From an uncultured Coriobacteriia bacterium (GTDB lineage: Bacteria > Actinomycetota > Coriobacteriia > Coriobacteriales > QAMH01), in the NCBI GenBank assembly GCA_949283445.1, contig CASDTD010000076.1, positions 1 to 5,420 on the forward strand: a stretch of 5,420 nucleotides of DNA, in the 5' to 3' direction. The notes beneath the pieces were generated by a model. The model was given only the letters and a program-made list of their open reading frames with translations, was not told the DNA's origin and searched no databases. Shown here piece by piece: positions 1-5,420 of this stretch. Position 1 is the first letter of the stretch. Every line of letters starts with the position of its first letter. Both the position numbers and the translations under genes were made by a program.

Positions 1-8
1 CGCTGCGA

Positions 9-362
9 TTACTCGCAGGGAGCCCACATGACCTGCTTGGGCTTCTTGGCGAGCTCGGCGGCCATCTCCTCCAGGTGTCCGAACCTCATGCAGTCGCCCA
101 GGCAGTTGTGCACGCAGACCGGCTCGCGGTTGCGCTCCAGGCGGCTGGCGCACAGGTCGCACAGGTCGGTCGGGACGGGCACGTTGTTGAAGTTGAAGGA
201 ATGACCCTGGTCATCCTCTTCGCTCTTCTGCCAGGGCCCGTCCACGTAGAGCTTGATGCCCCACTTGCCGACGCCGAAGTCGTGCTCCTCCTTGCAAGAG
301 ACCTCGCAGGAGTGGCAGCCCGTGCAGTACTCGTAATCGATGAGAAGTGCGTACTTAGGCAT
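9..362 (-). CDS. 4Fe-4S dicluster ferredoxin-like electron-transfer subunit of the molybdoenzyme
   Basis: This 117-residue protein probably passes electrons to or from the molybdoenzyme encoded just upstream. It has one classical motif, C13-x2-C16-x2-C19-x3-C23, and a second set, C68-x2-C71-x11-C83-x3-C87, followed by C91. That is enough for two [4Fe-4S] clusters, with C91 and C116 to spare. Family knowledge: DmsB-like subunits are usually near 200 residues with four clusters, while short dicluster versions accompany soluble molybdoenzymes of the acetylene hydratase/pyrogallol transhydroxylase/catechol dehydroxylase branch, particularly in Eggerthellaceae. No signal peptide or membrane helix is visible, so it should be cytoplasmic. 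The ATG lies three bases after the stop of the large-subunit gene. It is preceded by GGAGGA (370-375, minus strand) at a 7-nt spacing, so the two genes form one operon with tight translational coupling. The TAA stop is at 9-11. Confidence in the family is high; the precise redox partner is inferred from adjacency. Confidence 0.94.
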   Translation of the reverse strand: MPKYALLIDYEYCTGCHSCEVSCKEEHDFGVGKWGIKLYVDGPWQKSEEDDQGHSFNFNNVPVPTDLCDLCASRLERNREPVCVHNCLGDCMRFGHLEEMAAELAKKPKQVMWAPCE

Positions 363-365
363 GTT

Positions 366-2876
366 CTAGTCCTCCAATCCCGACGTCTCCGCAGGCGCCG
401 TCGTCACTTCCGTGATGTAGTCCATCGTGGGAGCGAAGCGCTCTTGAATTTCCGTCAGGTCCGTGTCATAGCTCTCGGAAAGCGGCACGATATTGCAGCA
501 GTTGCACTTGTAGACCGCGCCGAAGCCGAGCTCGTTGCTGTGATGCACCGGCACGAGCGTGTTGGTGTTGGACTGCCACGCGCCGTACAGGCTCGGCTCG
601 TCCGGGTCCTGCTCAGGGAACCACCAGCCGTGCTGCGCGAGCACGGTGCCCTTCCTCACGATGGGCGACACCTTGGCCTTGTACTTGGCGGCTCCGTACA
701 TGTTCTCCAGCTCAACCCACTGGCCGTTCACGACGCCCTTTTCCTTGGCATCTTCGGGGTTGATTTCCACGATGGGGTCGGGGTTAATCTCGCGCAAGAC
801 GGGAACCTGACGGTTTTCGGAATGGAAGAAGCAGAACGTGCGCGCGCCGGAGGTCATGGTGAAGGGATACTTCTCGGCAATCTCGGCATGCGGCAAATCG
901 CGGCTCGCCCACTCTTGCCTGTCAGATTCCGGCACATGGGAATGCTCGCCTGCGTTGCAGGTCAGGCCCGCCGTATAGTCATCGGTCACCGGGCTCATCG
1001 GGGACTCGCGATAATACGGCAGCGGGTCTTCGCCATTTTCGGCATAACCACTGCTCCACAGCTCGACGCGGCCGGTTGCCGTGAGGAAGCCCGGCTGTCC
1101 GTCAGGACGCAGCTTGCCCAGCTCGTATTTGCGGTAGTACACCTTGCGCTTGAACTTGACGAGCTTTTTCACATCGTCGAACTTGTGACGGCCCTCGAGA
1201 CGGTTTTTCTCGAGGTAATCCAGCGGCGTGGCGTACTGTTCCGCGACTTCGGCACCCATGGCGTGCGCAAGCAGGCATTCAATCTCCGTATCGCTTTTCG
1301 CCTCGCCCACGGTAATGGCCTTGTTGCCGATGCCCGTGGTGATGGAGGCAGCACCGTAGTGCGTGCGGTTGACGGAGTCATGCTCGGCCACTGTGGAAAG
1401 CGGCAAGAACAAATCGCAGGTTGCCTGAATGGTGGGCGTCATGAACACGTCCGTGCCGAAGCAGAACTCGAACGAGCGCAGCATGGCCTTGTGCCAGCGC
1501 TGCGGCTCTGCCGAGCACGAAGGCGCGAGGAAGTTCGTGGACTGAATCCAGCACATGCGCACGGGGTACGGCTCGTCGGTTTCGAGCGTGTCGAGCATGC
1601 AGTCGGACTGGGCGACCATGAGCTGGTTGCAGTACAGCGGGTATTTATCCATGCCGATACACTTGTTGCGCAGTTCTTCAGGCATGGAATACCAGCCCTG
1701 GCTGATGAAGGCGCGCGTGTCGGTGTTGTTTTCCGCCATGTCCTCTTTCACCGACGAGGCCATGTCCTCGGGAGCGGACAGGTCGGCGATCACGTTGCCA
1801 CCCGGAACGTCCAGGTTACCGGTGATGGCGATGAGCGACACGACGGCCTGTGCCGCCTGCATGCCGTTGGGGTTCTGGTCAAACGCGAGACCCCACGCGA
1901 TGGAAGCGGGCTTGGCATTGGCGTACATGCGCGCCGCCGCATAGATGTCGTCGGCCTCGACGCCGCAGATCTGCGCGGCCTTCTCGGGCGTCATCTCCTT
2001 GACGCGCGCGGCGAACTCGTCGAAACCGTAGCACCACTTGTCCACGAAGTCGTGATCGTAGAGATCTTCGGAAATGATGATGTTAGCCCAGGCCATGCCC
2101 ATGGCGGCATCCGTGCCGGGGCGCACGCGCAGCTGGATTTCGGAACGCGTGGAAAGCCACGTGACGCGGGGGTCGACGGAGATGAGCTTGGCACCGCGCT
2201 TCATCAGGTCGATGACGCAGTGGCCGAAGAAGCCATCGGCATTCGACTCGAGCGGCGCCTTCGCCCATACGACCATGACCTCGGGCACCGTGTACTGCGG
2301 GTCATCGTAGCCGCCCGGCAAGCCGCCAGCGTAGTCGAGCTCGGGATACAGCGCGCCCAAGACCATTTGGGAGGCCATCATGCGCGGCTGGTAGCAGGCG
2401 AAGCCGGAAAGCGGCGAGCACATGTTGGGCGTCTTGAAGATCGCGCCGATGAAATCCTGCTGCAGCATGCCGTCGCGGCCGGTGCCCAGCATGACGGTGA
2501 ACGTCTCGGGGCCGTATTTGGCGGTGAGCTCTTTCCATTTGCTGACGACCATGTCGATGGCCTCGTCCCAGGAAATACGTTCCCACTTATCGTCCTGGCC
2601 ACGATACTGCGGATCGCGCTTCATGGGGTAGAGCACGCGGCTCTTGTTGTACACGTAGTCTTTCAGCGCGACGCACCTCGGGCACAGACGGCCCTTGGTA
2701 ATGGGGTCGTTCTCGTCGCCTTCCACGTGGTCGAGCCTGCCTTCGCTGTCCACATACAACTTCAGACCGCAACCAACCGGATGACACCCCGGGGGAGACC
2801 ACACCGACGTGCGCGTCACGGTGAACTCGCCATCTTGGTAGCGCCACGGCTTGCCGAGGTCGTTCTCGAATTCCAT
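366..2876 (-). CDS. Bis-MGD molybdopterin oxidoreductase, catechol dehydroxylase-like catalytic subunit
   Basis: This 836-residue protein belongs to the DMSO reductase superfamily. The N-terminal Fe-S segment holds C31-x4-C36-x28-C65-x2-C68, with VEGD (51-54) and GRLCPRC (62-68). The molybdopterin oxidoreductase core follows from about 100 to 550, including ISWDEA (101-106), FACYQPR (159-165), SVDPR (233-237) and ITGNLDVPGGN (351-361). The C-terminal dinucleotide-binding domain spans about 670-800. C161 is the best candidate molybdenum ligand, by position. No twin-arginine signal is present, so a cytoplasmic location is likely. As I remember the family, the text around SPPGCHPVGCG and the following YPMKR resembles Gordonibacter/Eggerthella catechol dehydroxylases and, more distantly, acetylene hydratase. 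The substrate cannot be read from sequence; a reductive dehydroxylation of a phenolic compound is the leading guess. The start at 2876 was chosen because AAGGAAGGG (2884-2892, minus strand) sits 7 nt upstream and the conserved region begins soon after. A longer open frame to 3098 lacks both. Confidence 0.93.
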   Translation of the reverse strand: MEFENDLGKPWRYQDGEFTVTRTSVWSPPGCHPVGCGLKLYVDSEGRLDHVEGDENDPITKGRLCPRCVALKDYVYNKSRVLYPMKRDPQYRGQDDKWERISWDEAIDMVVSKWKELTAKYGPETFTVMLGTGRDGMLQQDFIGAIFKTPNMCSPLSGFACYQPRMMASQMVLGALYPELDYAGGLPGGYDDPQYTVPEVMVVWAKAPLESNADGFFGHCVIDLMKRGAKLISVDPRVTWLSTRSEIQLRVRPGTDAAMGMAWANIIISEDLYDHDFVDKWCYGFDEFAARVKEMTPEKAAQICGVEADDIYAAARMYANAKPASIAWGLAFDQNPNGMQAAQAVVSLIAITGNLDVPGGNVIADLSAPEDMASSVKEDMAENNTDTRAFISQGWYSMPEELRNKCIGMDKYPLYCNQLMVAQSDCMLDTLETDEPYPVRMCWIQSTNFLAPSCSAEPQRWHKAMLRSFEFCFGTDVFMTPTIQATCDLFLPLSTVAEHDSVNRTHYGAASITTGIGNKAITVGEAKSDTEIECLLAHAMGAEVAEQYATPLDYLEKNRLEGRHKFDDVKKLVKFKRKVYYRKYELGKLRPDGQPGFLTATGRVELWSSGYAENGEDPLPYYRESPMSPVTDDYTAGLTCNAGEHSHVPESDRQEWASRDLPHAEIAEKYPFTMTSGARTFCFFHSENRQVPVLREINPDPIVEINPEDAKEKGVVNGQWVELENMYGAAKYKAKVSPIVRKGTVLAQHGWWFPEQDPDEPSLYGAWQSNTNTLVPVHHSNELGFGAVYKCNCCNIVPLSESYDTDLTEIQERFAPTMDYITEVTTAPAETSGLED
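370..375 (-). promoter_or_regulatory. Ribosome binding site of the ferredoxin-like subunit
   Basis: GGAGGA on the minus strand lies inside the last codons of the molybdoenzyme gene, 7 nt before the ATG at 362. Its position supports translational coupling of the two subunits. Confidence 0.85.
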
Positions 2877-2883
2877 ATCGCAA

Positions 2884-2892
2884 CCCTTCCTT
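2884..2892 (-). promoter_or_regulatory. Ribosome binding site fixing the molybdoenzyme start
   Basis: On the minus strand this reads AAGGAAGGG, a strong Shine-Dalgarno match, 7 nt before the ATG at 2876. It decides between this start and the in-frame upstream ATG at 3098, which would add 74 residues unlike anything in the family and would cross the divergent promoter region. Confidence 0.85.
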
Positions 2893-2911
2893 TCCGTGCA
2901 GACATGTTGAG

Positions 2912-3029
2912 CAAATTCGATAAAGCGCCCGTGAAACACGTTCCTTGAGCGCAACACGAGTGTAGGCAGCCATACGTTTTTTGCTCGCGAGGGTTTTGGC
3001 ACACACTCCCCTCCCGGCATGCGAATTTG
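2912..3029. repeat. Exact 8-bp inverted repeat pair in the divergent promoter region
   Basis: CAAATTCG at 2912-2919 is the exact reverse complement of CGAATTTG at 3022-3029. The two copies are 110 bp apart measured start to start, about ten helical turns. They are the only AT-rich words of their kind in an otherwise GC-rich stretch. A paired operator site is possible, but at 8 bp chance is not excluded. Confidence 0.35.
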
Positions 3030-3110
3030 GAACAGACCGGGGTTTGTGTCCCATATGACGAACAAGCATGCGCTCACCGTTTGCTGGCAAAACCACACGC
3101 TGGTATCCCG

Positions 3111-3138
3111 TAGCCGATGTCACAGCGTGCGCTACAAT
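3111..3138 (+). promoter_or_regulatory. Candidate promoter of the rightward envelope operon
   Basis: TACAAT at 3133-3138 differs from the consensus -10 hexamer at one position. The best -35 candidate at 16-bp spacing is the weak TAGCCG (3111-3116). Transcription would start near 3145, giving a leader of roughly 65 nt before the ATG at 3211. The arms GTAGC (3110-3114) and GCTAC (3131-3135) form a 5-bp inverted repeat that overlaps both hexamers and could be an operator or chance. Confidence 0.5.
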
Positions 3139-3210
3139 GGCCGAAGAGGAAAACCGGGCTGTCAGGCGGCTCTTGCGCAGATTGCCGGCAGCGATGAGAT
3201 GGGATTGCCG

Positions 3211-4374
3211 ATGTATTGCACCAACTGTGGATTCATGCTCGAAGACGACGCCAAGTTCTGCACGAACTGCGGAACAAAAGTCGAGGAACCCCCTGCAGAC
3301 GAGAACGCCCCATCTGACGAGACGGTGGTTCTGCCCGACGCTGCCACACCCGCTGACGAAACCGTCATCTTGGGCGGTGCTGCCGTCATGCCCGAGCCCG
3401 CCGCGCCCCAAGAAGAGCCGGTCGACATGACGCACGCCTTCGACCCGCAGGCCTCCCCCGGCGCCACCGCGCAGATGCCGCCCGTCGGCACCGTACCTGC
3501 GCCCGCGCGCAATTTCGACGCCGTGCCCCCCGAAGAAGTCGTCGGCAAGACAGCCCAACCCAAAAAGAAACTTGGCACTGGCGCCATCGTCGGCATCGTC
3601 GTCGGCGCCGTTGTCGTCGTTGCGGCCATCGCCATCTGCCTGTTCTTGTTCGTGTTCTCGGGCGGCAAGGAAAGCACGGTGAGCTTCGAGACGGCGGGCG
3701 GTTCCACCATCGAGGCCGTCCAGGTTGCCGAAGGAGAATCCATCAATTCCCCCGCCAATCCCGTCAAAGACGGCTATAGCTTCGACGGCTGGTACGCCGA
3801 CCCCAACTTCACCACGCCGGTTACTTTCCCCCTCTCCCCTGCAGAAGACATGACGCTGTACGCGAAATGGGTCCCCATGGTCGAGGGCAACAATACCAGC
3901 GCCGGGTCGACTTCCGAAACGTACACGGCCGACGACCAGGCGCGCGCGGCCCTGAAAGGCTACCTCTCCTCGCTCGAGGACGCCGACAAGGCCGTGCACG
4001 ATTTCGCCACCGACGATTTCAACAAGAAGTTCAACAAGGGGACGAGCAAGGTCCTCGATTGCCTCGACGACTGCAGCGACGCGCGCCAGAAGGTATACGA
4101 GTTGCTGACCGACGCATCGGGCACGCAGTGGAGGGTGTCCACGCTTGCCATCCCCGAAACGTACGCAGAAGAGCGTGCCCTGCTCGAAGAGGCATCCGAC
4201 ACGCTCATCACCCGCCTCAACGCCTATGAAAACGCTCTGCACACCATCAACAGCATGGGGCCCAGCGCCACATCCAAGGAAATCGAGACGGCCATCGAAA
4301 GCTATCTCAACGACGGGCATGTGGCCTACAAAGACTACAAGTCCATCGTGAAGAAGCTCAGGAACAACCTGTAG
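3211..4374 (+). CDS. Zinc-ribbon, single-pass membrane protein with extracellular InlB-type repeat
   Basis: The 387-residue product has clear modules. A zinc ribbon occupies residues 1-21, with ligands C3, C6, C17 and C20. A Pro/Ala/acidic linker (about 24-115) contains two near copies of an acidic Thr motif, DETVVL (36-41) and DETVIL (49-54). KKK (118-120) then precedes one strong membrane helix (about 121-149). An InlB B-repeat/Listeria-Bacteroides repeat lies at about 157-221, with GYSFDGWY (188-195) and LYAKW (216-220). The last 150 residues are probably helical and I do not recognise them. By the positive-inside rule the zinc ribbon is cytoplasmic and the repeat outside. The start at 3211 places the first zinc ligand at residue 3, as usual for this ribbon type; it has only a weak GATGGGA (3198-3204) upstream. 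An in-frame ATG at 3199 would add MGLP. Function is unknown. The gene lies 18 bp ahead of a cell-wall amidase, so an envelope sensing or scaffolding role is inferred. Confidence 0.85.
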   Translation: MYCTNCGFMLEDDAKFCTNCGTKVEEPPADENAPSDETVVLPDAATPADETVILGGAAVMPEPAAPQEEPVDMTHAFDPQASPGATAQMPPVGTVPAPARNFDAVPPEEVVGKTAQPKKKLGTGAIVGIVVGAVVVVAAIAICLFLFVFSGGKESTVSFETAGGSTIEAVQVAEGESINSPANPVKDGYSFDGWYADPNFTTPVTFPLSPAEDMTLYAKWVPMVEGNNTSAGSTSETYTADDQARAALKGYLSSLEDADKAVHDFATDDFNKKFNKGTSKVLDCLDDCSDARQKVYELLTDASGTQWRVSTLAIPETYAEERALLEEASDTLITRLNAYENALHTINSMGPSATSKEIETAIESYLNDGHVAYKDYKSIVKKLRNNL

Positions 4375-4392
4375 GAAGGTGCGCTGCAGACC

Positions 4393-5277
4393 ATGAGCAT
4401 CGCCAACACGCCCGAAGCGGGCAGCCAGGCAAGCCGCGCGGCCTCCCAACCGAAACGCCTTCGCCGACGCTTCCCCGCTTGCATCGTCCTCGCCGTCTTG
4501 ACGGGCAGCCTGTTGCTCGTCGGCTGCGGCCAGCAAGCCACCAGCAGCGAGCCCCCAAGCGAGATTGTCAACCCCACGCAAGACCAACAGGCCCAAACGC
4601 AGCAACAAGAAGCCCCCGCACCAGAGCCCAAGGGCAAGCTCGATGGGTTCACCGTCTGCATCGATGCCGGTCACGGCAACACCGTGAGCACGAAGTCCTA
4701 CCCCAACAACCCCGATGAAGACGAAAGCGAAGACGGCATCGTCCAACCGCTGGGGACGAGTGGCGAAGAATCTGGCAACGAATACGCCGTCAACCTGAAG
4801 GTCGCCAAGCTCCTGCAGAAAGACCTGGAAGACGAAGGCGCCGAAGTCGTCATGGTGCGCACCACCAACGACGTGGTGATCAGCCCGAAAAAACGGGCGC
4901 TCATCGCCAACGACTGCGACGCAGACCTGTTCATACGCCTACACTGTGACAGCGCCGGATCTTCGACGCGGGGCTTTCTCACCCTGCTTCCTGCAAACAC
5001 GGGCTACCAGGCAGACGGTGACCTCTACAAGAAAAGCCAGGCCATGGGCGAGCAGATGCACGAGCAAATCGTCGAAGAGCTTGGCTGCAACGACCGCGGT
5101 TGCACCGTCAGAAGCGACCAAGGCGGCTTCAACTGGTGCAAGGTGCCCTGCGTGTTGTTCGAGATGGCGAACATGGACAACGCGAAAGACGACGCGCTGC
5201 TCGCGACGGAATCCTACCAGTCCGAACTTGCATCGGCGATAGCACACGCGACGGTGAACTACCTGACCGGCGAGTGA
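4393..5277 (+). CDS. Lipoprotein N-acetylmuramoyl-L-alanine amidase (Amidase_3 family)
   Basis: The 294-residue protein is predicted to cleave the amide bond between N-acetylmuramic acid and L-alanine of peptidoglycan, acting from the outer face of the membrane. Residues 1-45 form a lipoprotein signal: a long basic n-region (KRLRRR, 21-26), a hydrophobic stretch, and the lipobox LVGC with C45 as the lipidated cysteine. A Gln/Pro/Glu-rich tether (46-80) follows. The catalytic domain spans about 84-292. The expected zinc ligands are visible as H94 in DAGHG (91-95), E130 and H184, with the catalytic glutamate E257 in VLFEMAN (254-260). The loop between H94 and E130 is long and acidic compared with typical members. 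The mature domain also has seven cysteines (89, 175, 185, 232, 237, 249, 253), which is unusual. The gene starts 18 bp after the preceding stop. GGAAGG (4374-4379) is its likely ribosome site, at a rather long 13-nt spacing, so co-transcription is expected. Confidence 0.94.
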   Translation: MSIANTPEAGSQASRAASQPKRLRRRFPACIVLAVLTGSLLLVGCGQQATSSEPPSEIVNPTQDQQAQTQQQEAPAPEPKGKLDGFTVCIDAGHGNTVSTKSYPNNPDEDESEDGIVQPLGTSGEESGNEYAVNLKVAKLLQKDLEDEGAEVVMVRTTNDVVISPKKRALIANDCDADLFIRLHCDSAGSSTRGFLTLLPANTGYQADGDLYKKSQAMGEQMHEQIVEELGCNDRGCTVRSDQGGFNWCKVPCVLFEMANMDNAKDDALLATESYQSELASAIAHATVNYLTGE

Positions 5278-5316
5278 TACCATCTCTAGGTCAACAGCAG
5301 GCAAGAAGGCTTTTTC

Positions 5317-5420
5317 ATGTTCGAACGATTCAAGAACGCAAGCGGCATCATCTTCGATTGCGATGGCTGCTTGCTCGATTCCATGGACACCTGGCATTCC
5401 GTCGAGTACGCGCTCATCGA
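5317..5420 (+). CDS. HAD-superfamily hydrolase, N-terminal fragment cut by the window end
   Basis: Only 34 complete codons are present. They start at an ATG preceded by AGAAGG (5304-5309) at a 7-nt spacing. Residues 11-22 read IIFDCDGCLLDS, the HAD motif I, with nucleophile D14 and general acid/base D16. The following SMDTWH resembles the start of the cap insertion in beta-phosphoglucomutase/phosphoglycolate phosphatase-like (subfamily I) phosphatases. The residue after the DxDG glycine is Cys18, where Thr or Val is usual. The gene starts 39 bp after the amidase stop with no terminator between, so it may belong to the same transcript. The substrate is unknown, and the rest of the protein lies outside the window. 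Confidence 0.85.
   Translation, partial: MFERFKNASGIIFDCDGCLLDSMDTWHSVEYALI

Larger units (their letters stand above)
2877..3210. promoter_or_regulatory. Divergent intergenic region between the redox and envelope operons
   Basis: These 334 bases separate two divergently transcribed operons and must hold both promoters. I see no convincing gene, tRNA or structured RNA. Visible elements are an exact 8-bp inverted pair (2912-2919 and 3022-3029), a T6 run at 2977-2982, the 8-bp palindrome CTCGCGAG (2984-2991), CGTG-aaa-CACG (2930-2940), ACAC-ga-GTGT (2954-2963), and two copies of GCATGC (3017-3022 and 3066-3071). For the leftward operon the only -10-like hexamer I would point to is TACACT on the minus strand (2959-2964), without a recognisable -35 box. 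Such a weak core promoter would be consistent with activator dependence, which is common for inducible molybdoenzymes, but this is inference. Open frames running across the region in both directions are extensions of the flanking genes, not separate genes. Confidence 0.6.

Noticed and set aside
75..2948. A 957-codon open frame on the plus strand opposite the molybdoenzyme and ferredoxin genes
   Set aside because: It shares triplet boundaries with both minus-strand genes, so it stays open simply because those genes avoid TTA, CTA and TCA codons. The translation is rich in Ala, Arg, Val and His, shows no domains, and the minus-strand frames carry unmistakable motifs.
2977..2991. T6 run beside the CTCGCGAG palindrome as a terminator
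   Set aside because: The palindrome has no loop, and the T-run is on the wrong side for either adjacent gene, both of which are transcribed away from it.
2877..3098. N-terminal extension of the molybdoenzyme to an ATG at 3098
   Set aside because: The extra 74 residues contain no Tat motif or family similarity and would occupy the divergent promoter region; the ATG at 2876 has a strong ribosome binding site.
3019..3210. N-terminal extension of the zinc-ribbon protein to an ATG at 3019
   Set aside because: The zinc ribbon normally sits at the extreme N-terminus, and the extension would span the best -10 box (3133-3138) for this operon.
2587..4746. A 719-codon open frame on the minus strand opposite the zinc-ribbon and amidase genes
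   Set aside because: It is again in register with the true genes and reflects their codon bias. It would also overlap the start of the molybdoenzyme gene in another frame and has no recognisable domain or ribosome site.
5278..5316. Possible terminator between the amidase and the HAD gene
   Set aside because: The T5 run at 5311-5315 has no stable stem before it; the purine stretch just upstream is better explained as the ribosome site of the next gene.
1..5420. CRISPR array, insertion sequence, tRNA or rRNA
   Set aside because: Reading the window showed no regularly spaced repeats, transposase motifs, terminal inverted repeats or tRNA-like cloverleaf segments.

Overview
The window reads as a chromosomal segment from a GC-rich anaerobic actinobacterium, most likely the Coriobacteriia/Eggerthellaceae (the Eggerthella, Gordonibacter, Slackia and Denitrobacterium relatives). 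This is an inference. It rests on a cytoplasmic bis-MGD molybdoenzyme resembling gut catechol dehydroxylases, its short 4Fe-4S partner of a type common in that family, a strong preference for G/C-ending codons, and a zinc-ribbon/InlB-repeat envelope protein. I cannot assign a species from sequence alone.

Layout. Positions 9-2876 (minus strand) hold a two-gene redox operon. Transcribed first is an 836-residue molybdopterin oxidoreductase (2876 down to 366). Three bases later comes a 117-residue dicluster ferredoxin-like subunit (362 down to 9). Neither has a Tat signal or membrane anchor, so the complex is probably soluble and cytoplasmic. Any further genes of this operon (transporter, chaperone, regulator) lie to the left of the window.

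Positions 2877-3210 are a 334-bp divergent intergenic region. It holds a good -10 box for the rightward genes, several short palindromes and an exact 8-bp inverted repeat pair, but no gene or RNA that I can support.

Positions 3211-5420 (plus strand) carry three closely spaced genes. The first encodes a single-pass membrane protein with an N-terminal zinc ribbon and an extracellular InlB-type repeat. The second encodes a lipoprotein N-acetylmuramoyl-L-alanine amidase. The third, a HAD-superfamily hydrolase, is cut by the window end. The first two look like a cell-envelope pair: a cytoplasmic zinc ribbon joined through the membrane to an extracellular domain, next to a surface-anchored peptidoglycan hydrolase. 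The redox operon and the envelope operon share an intergenic region but show no evident functional link.

The most interesting content is the molybdoenzyme, whose substrate is unknown and whose Fe-S cysteine spacing is unusual, followed by the membrane protein with two repeated acidic threonine motifs.
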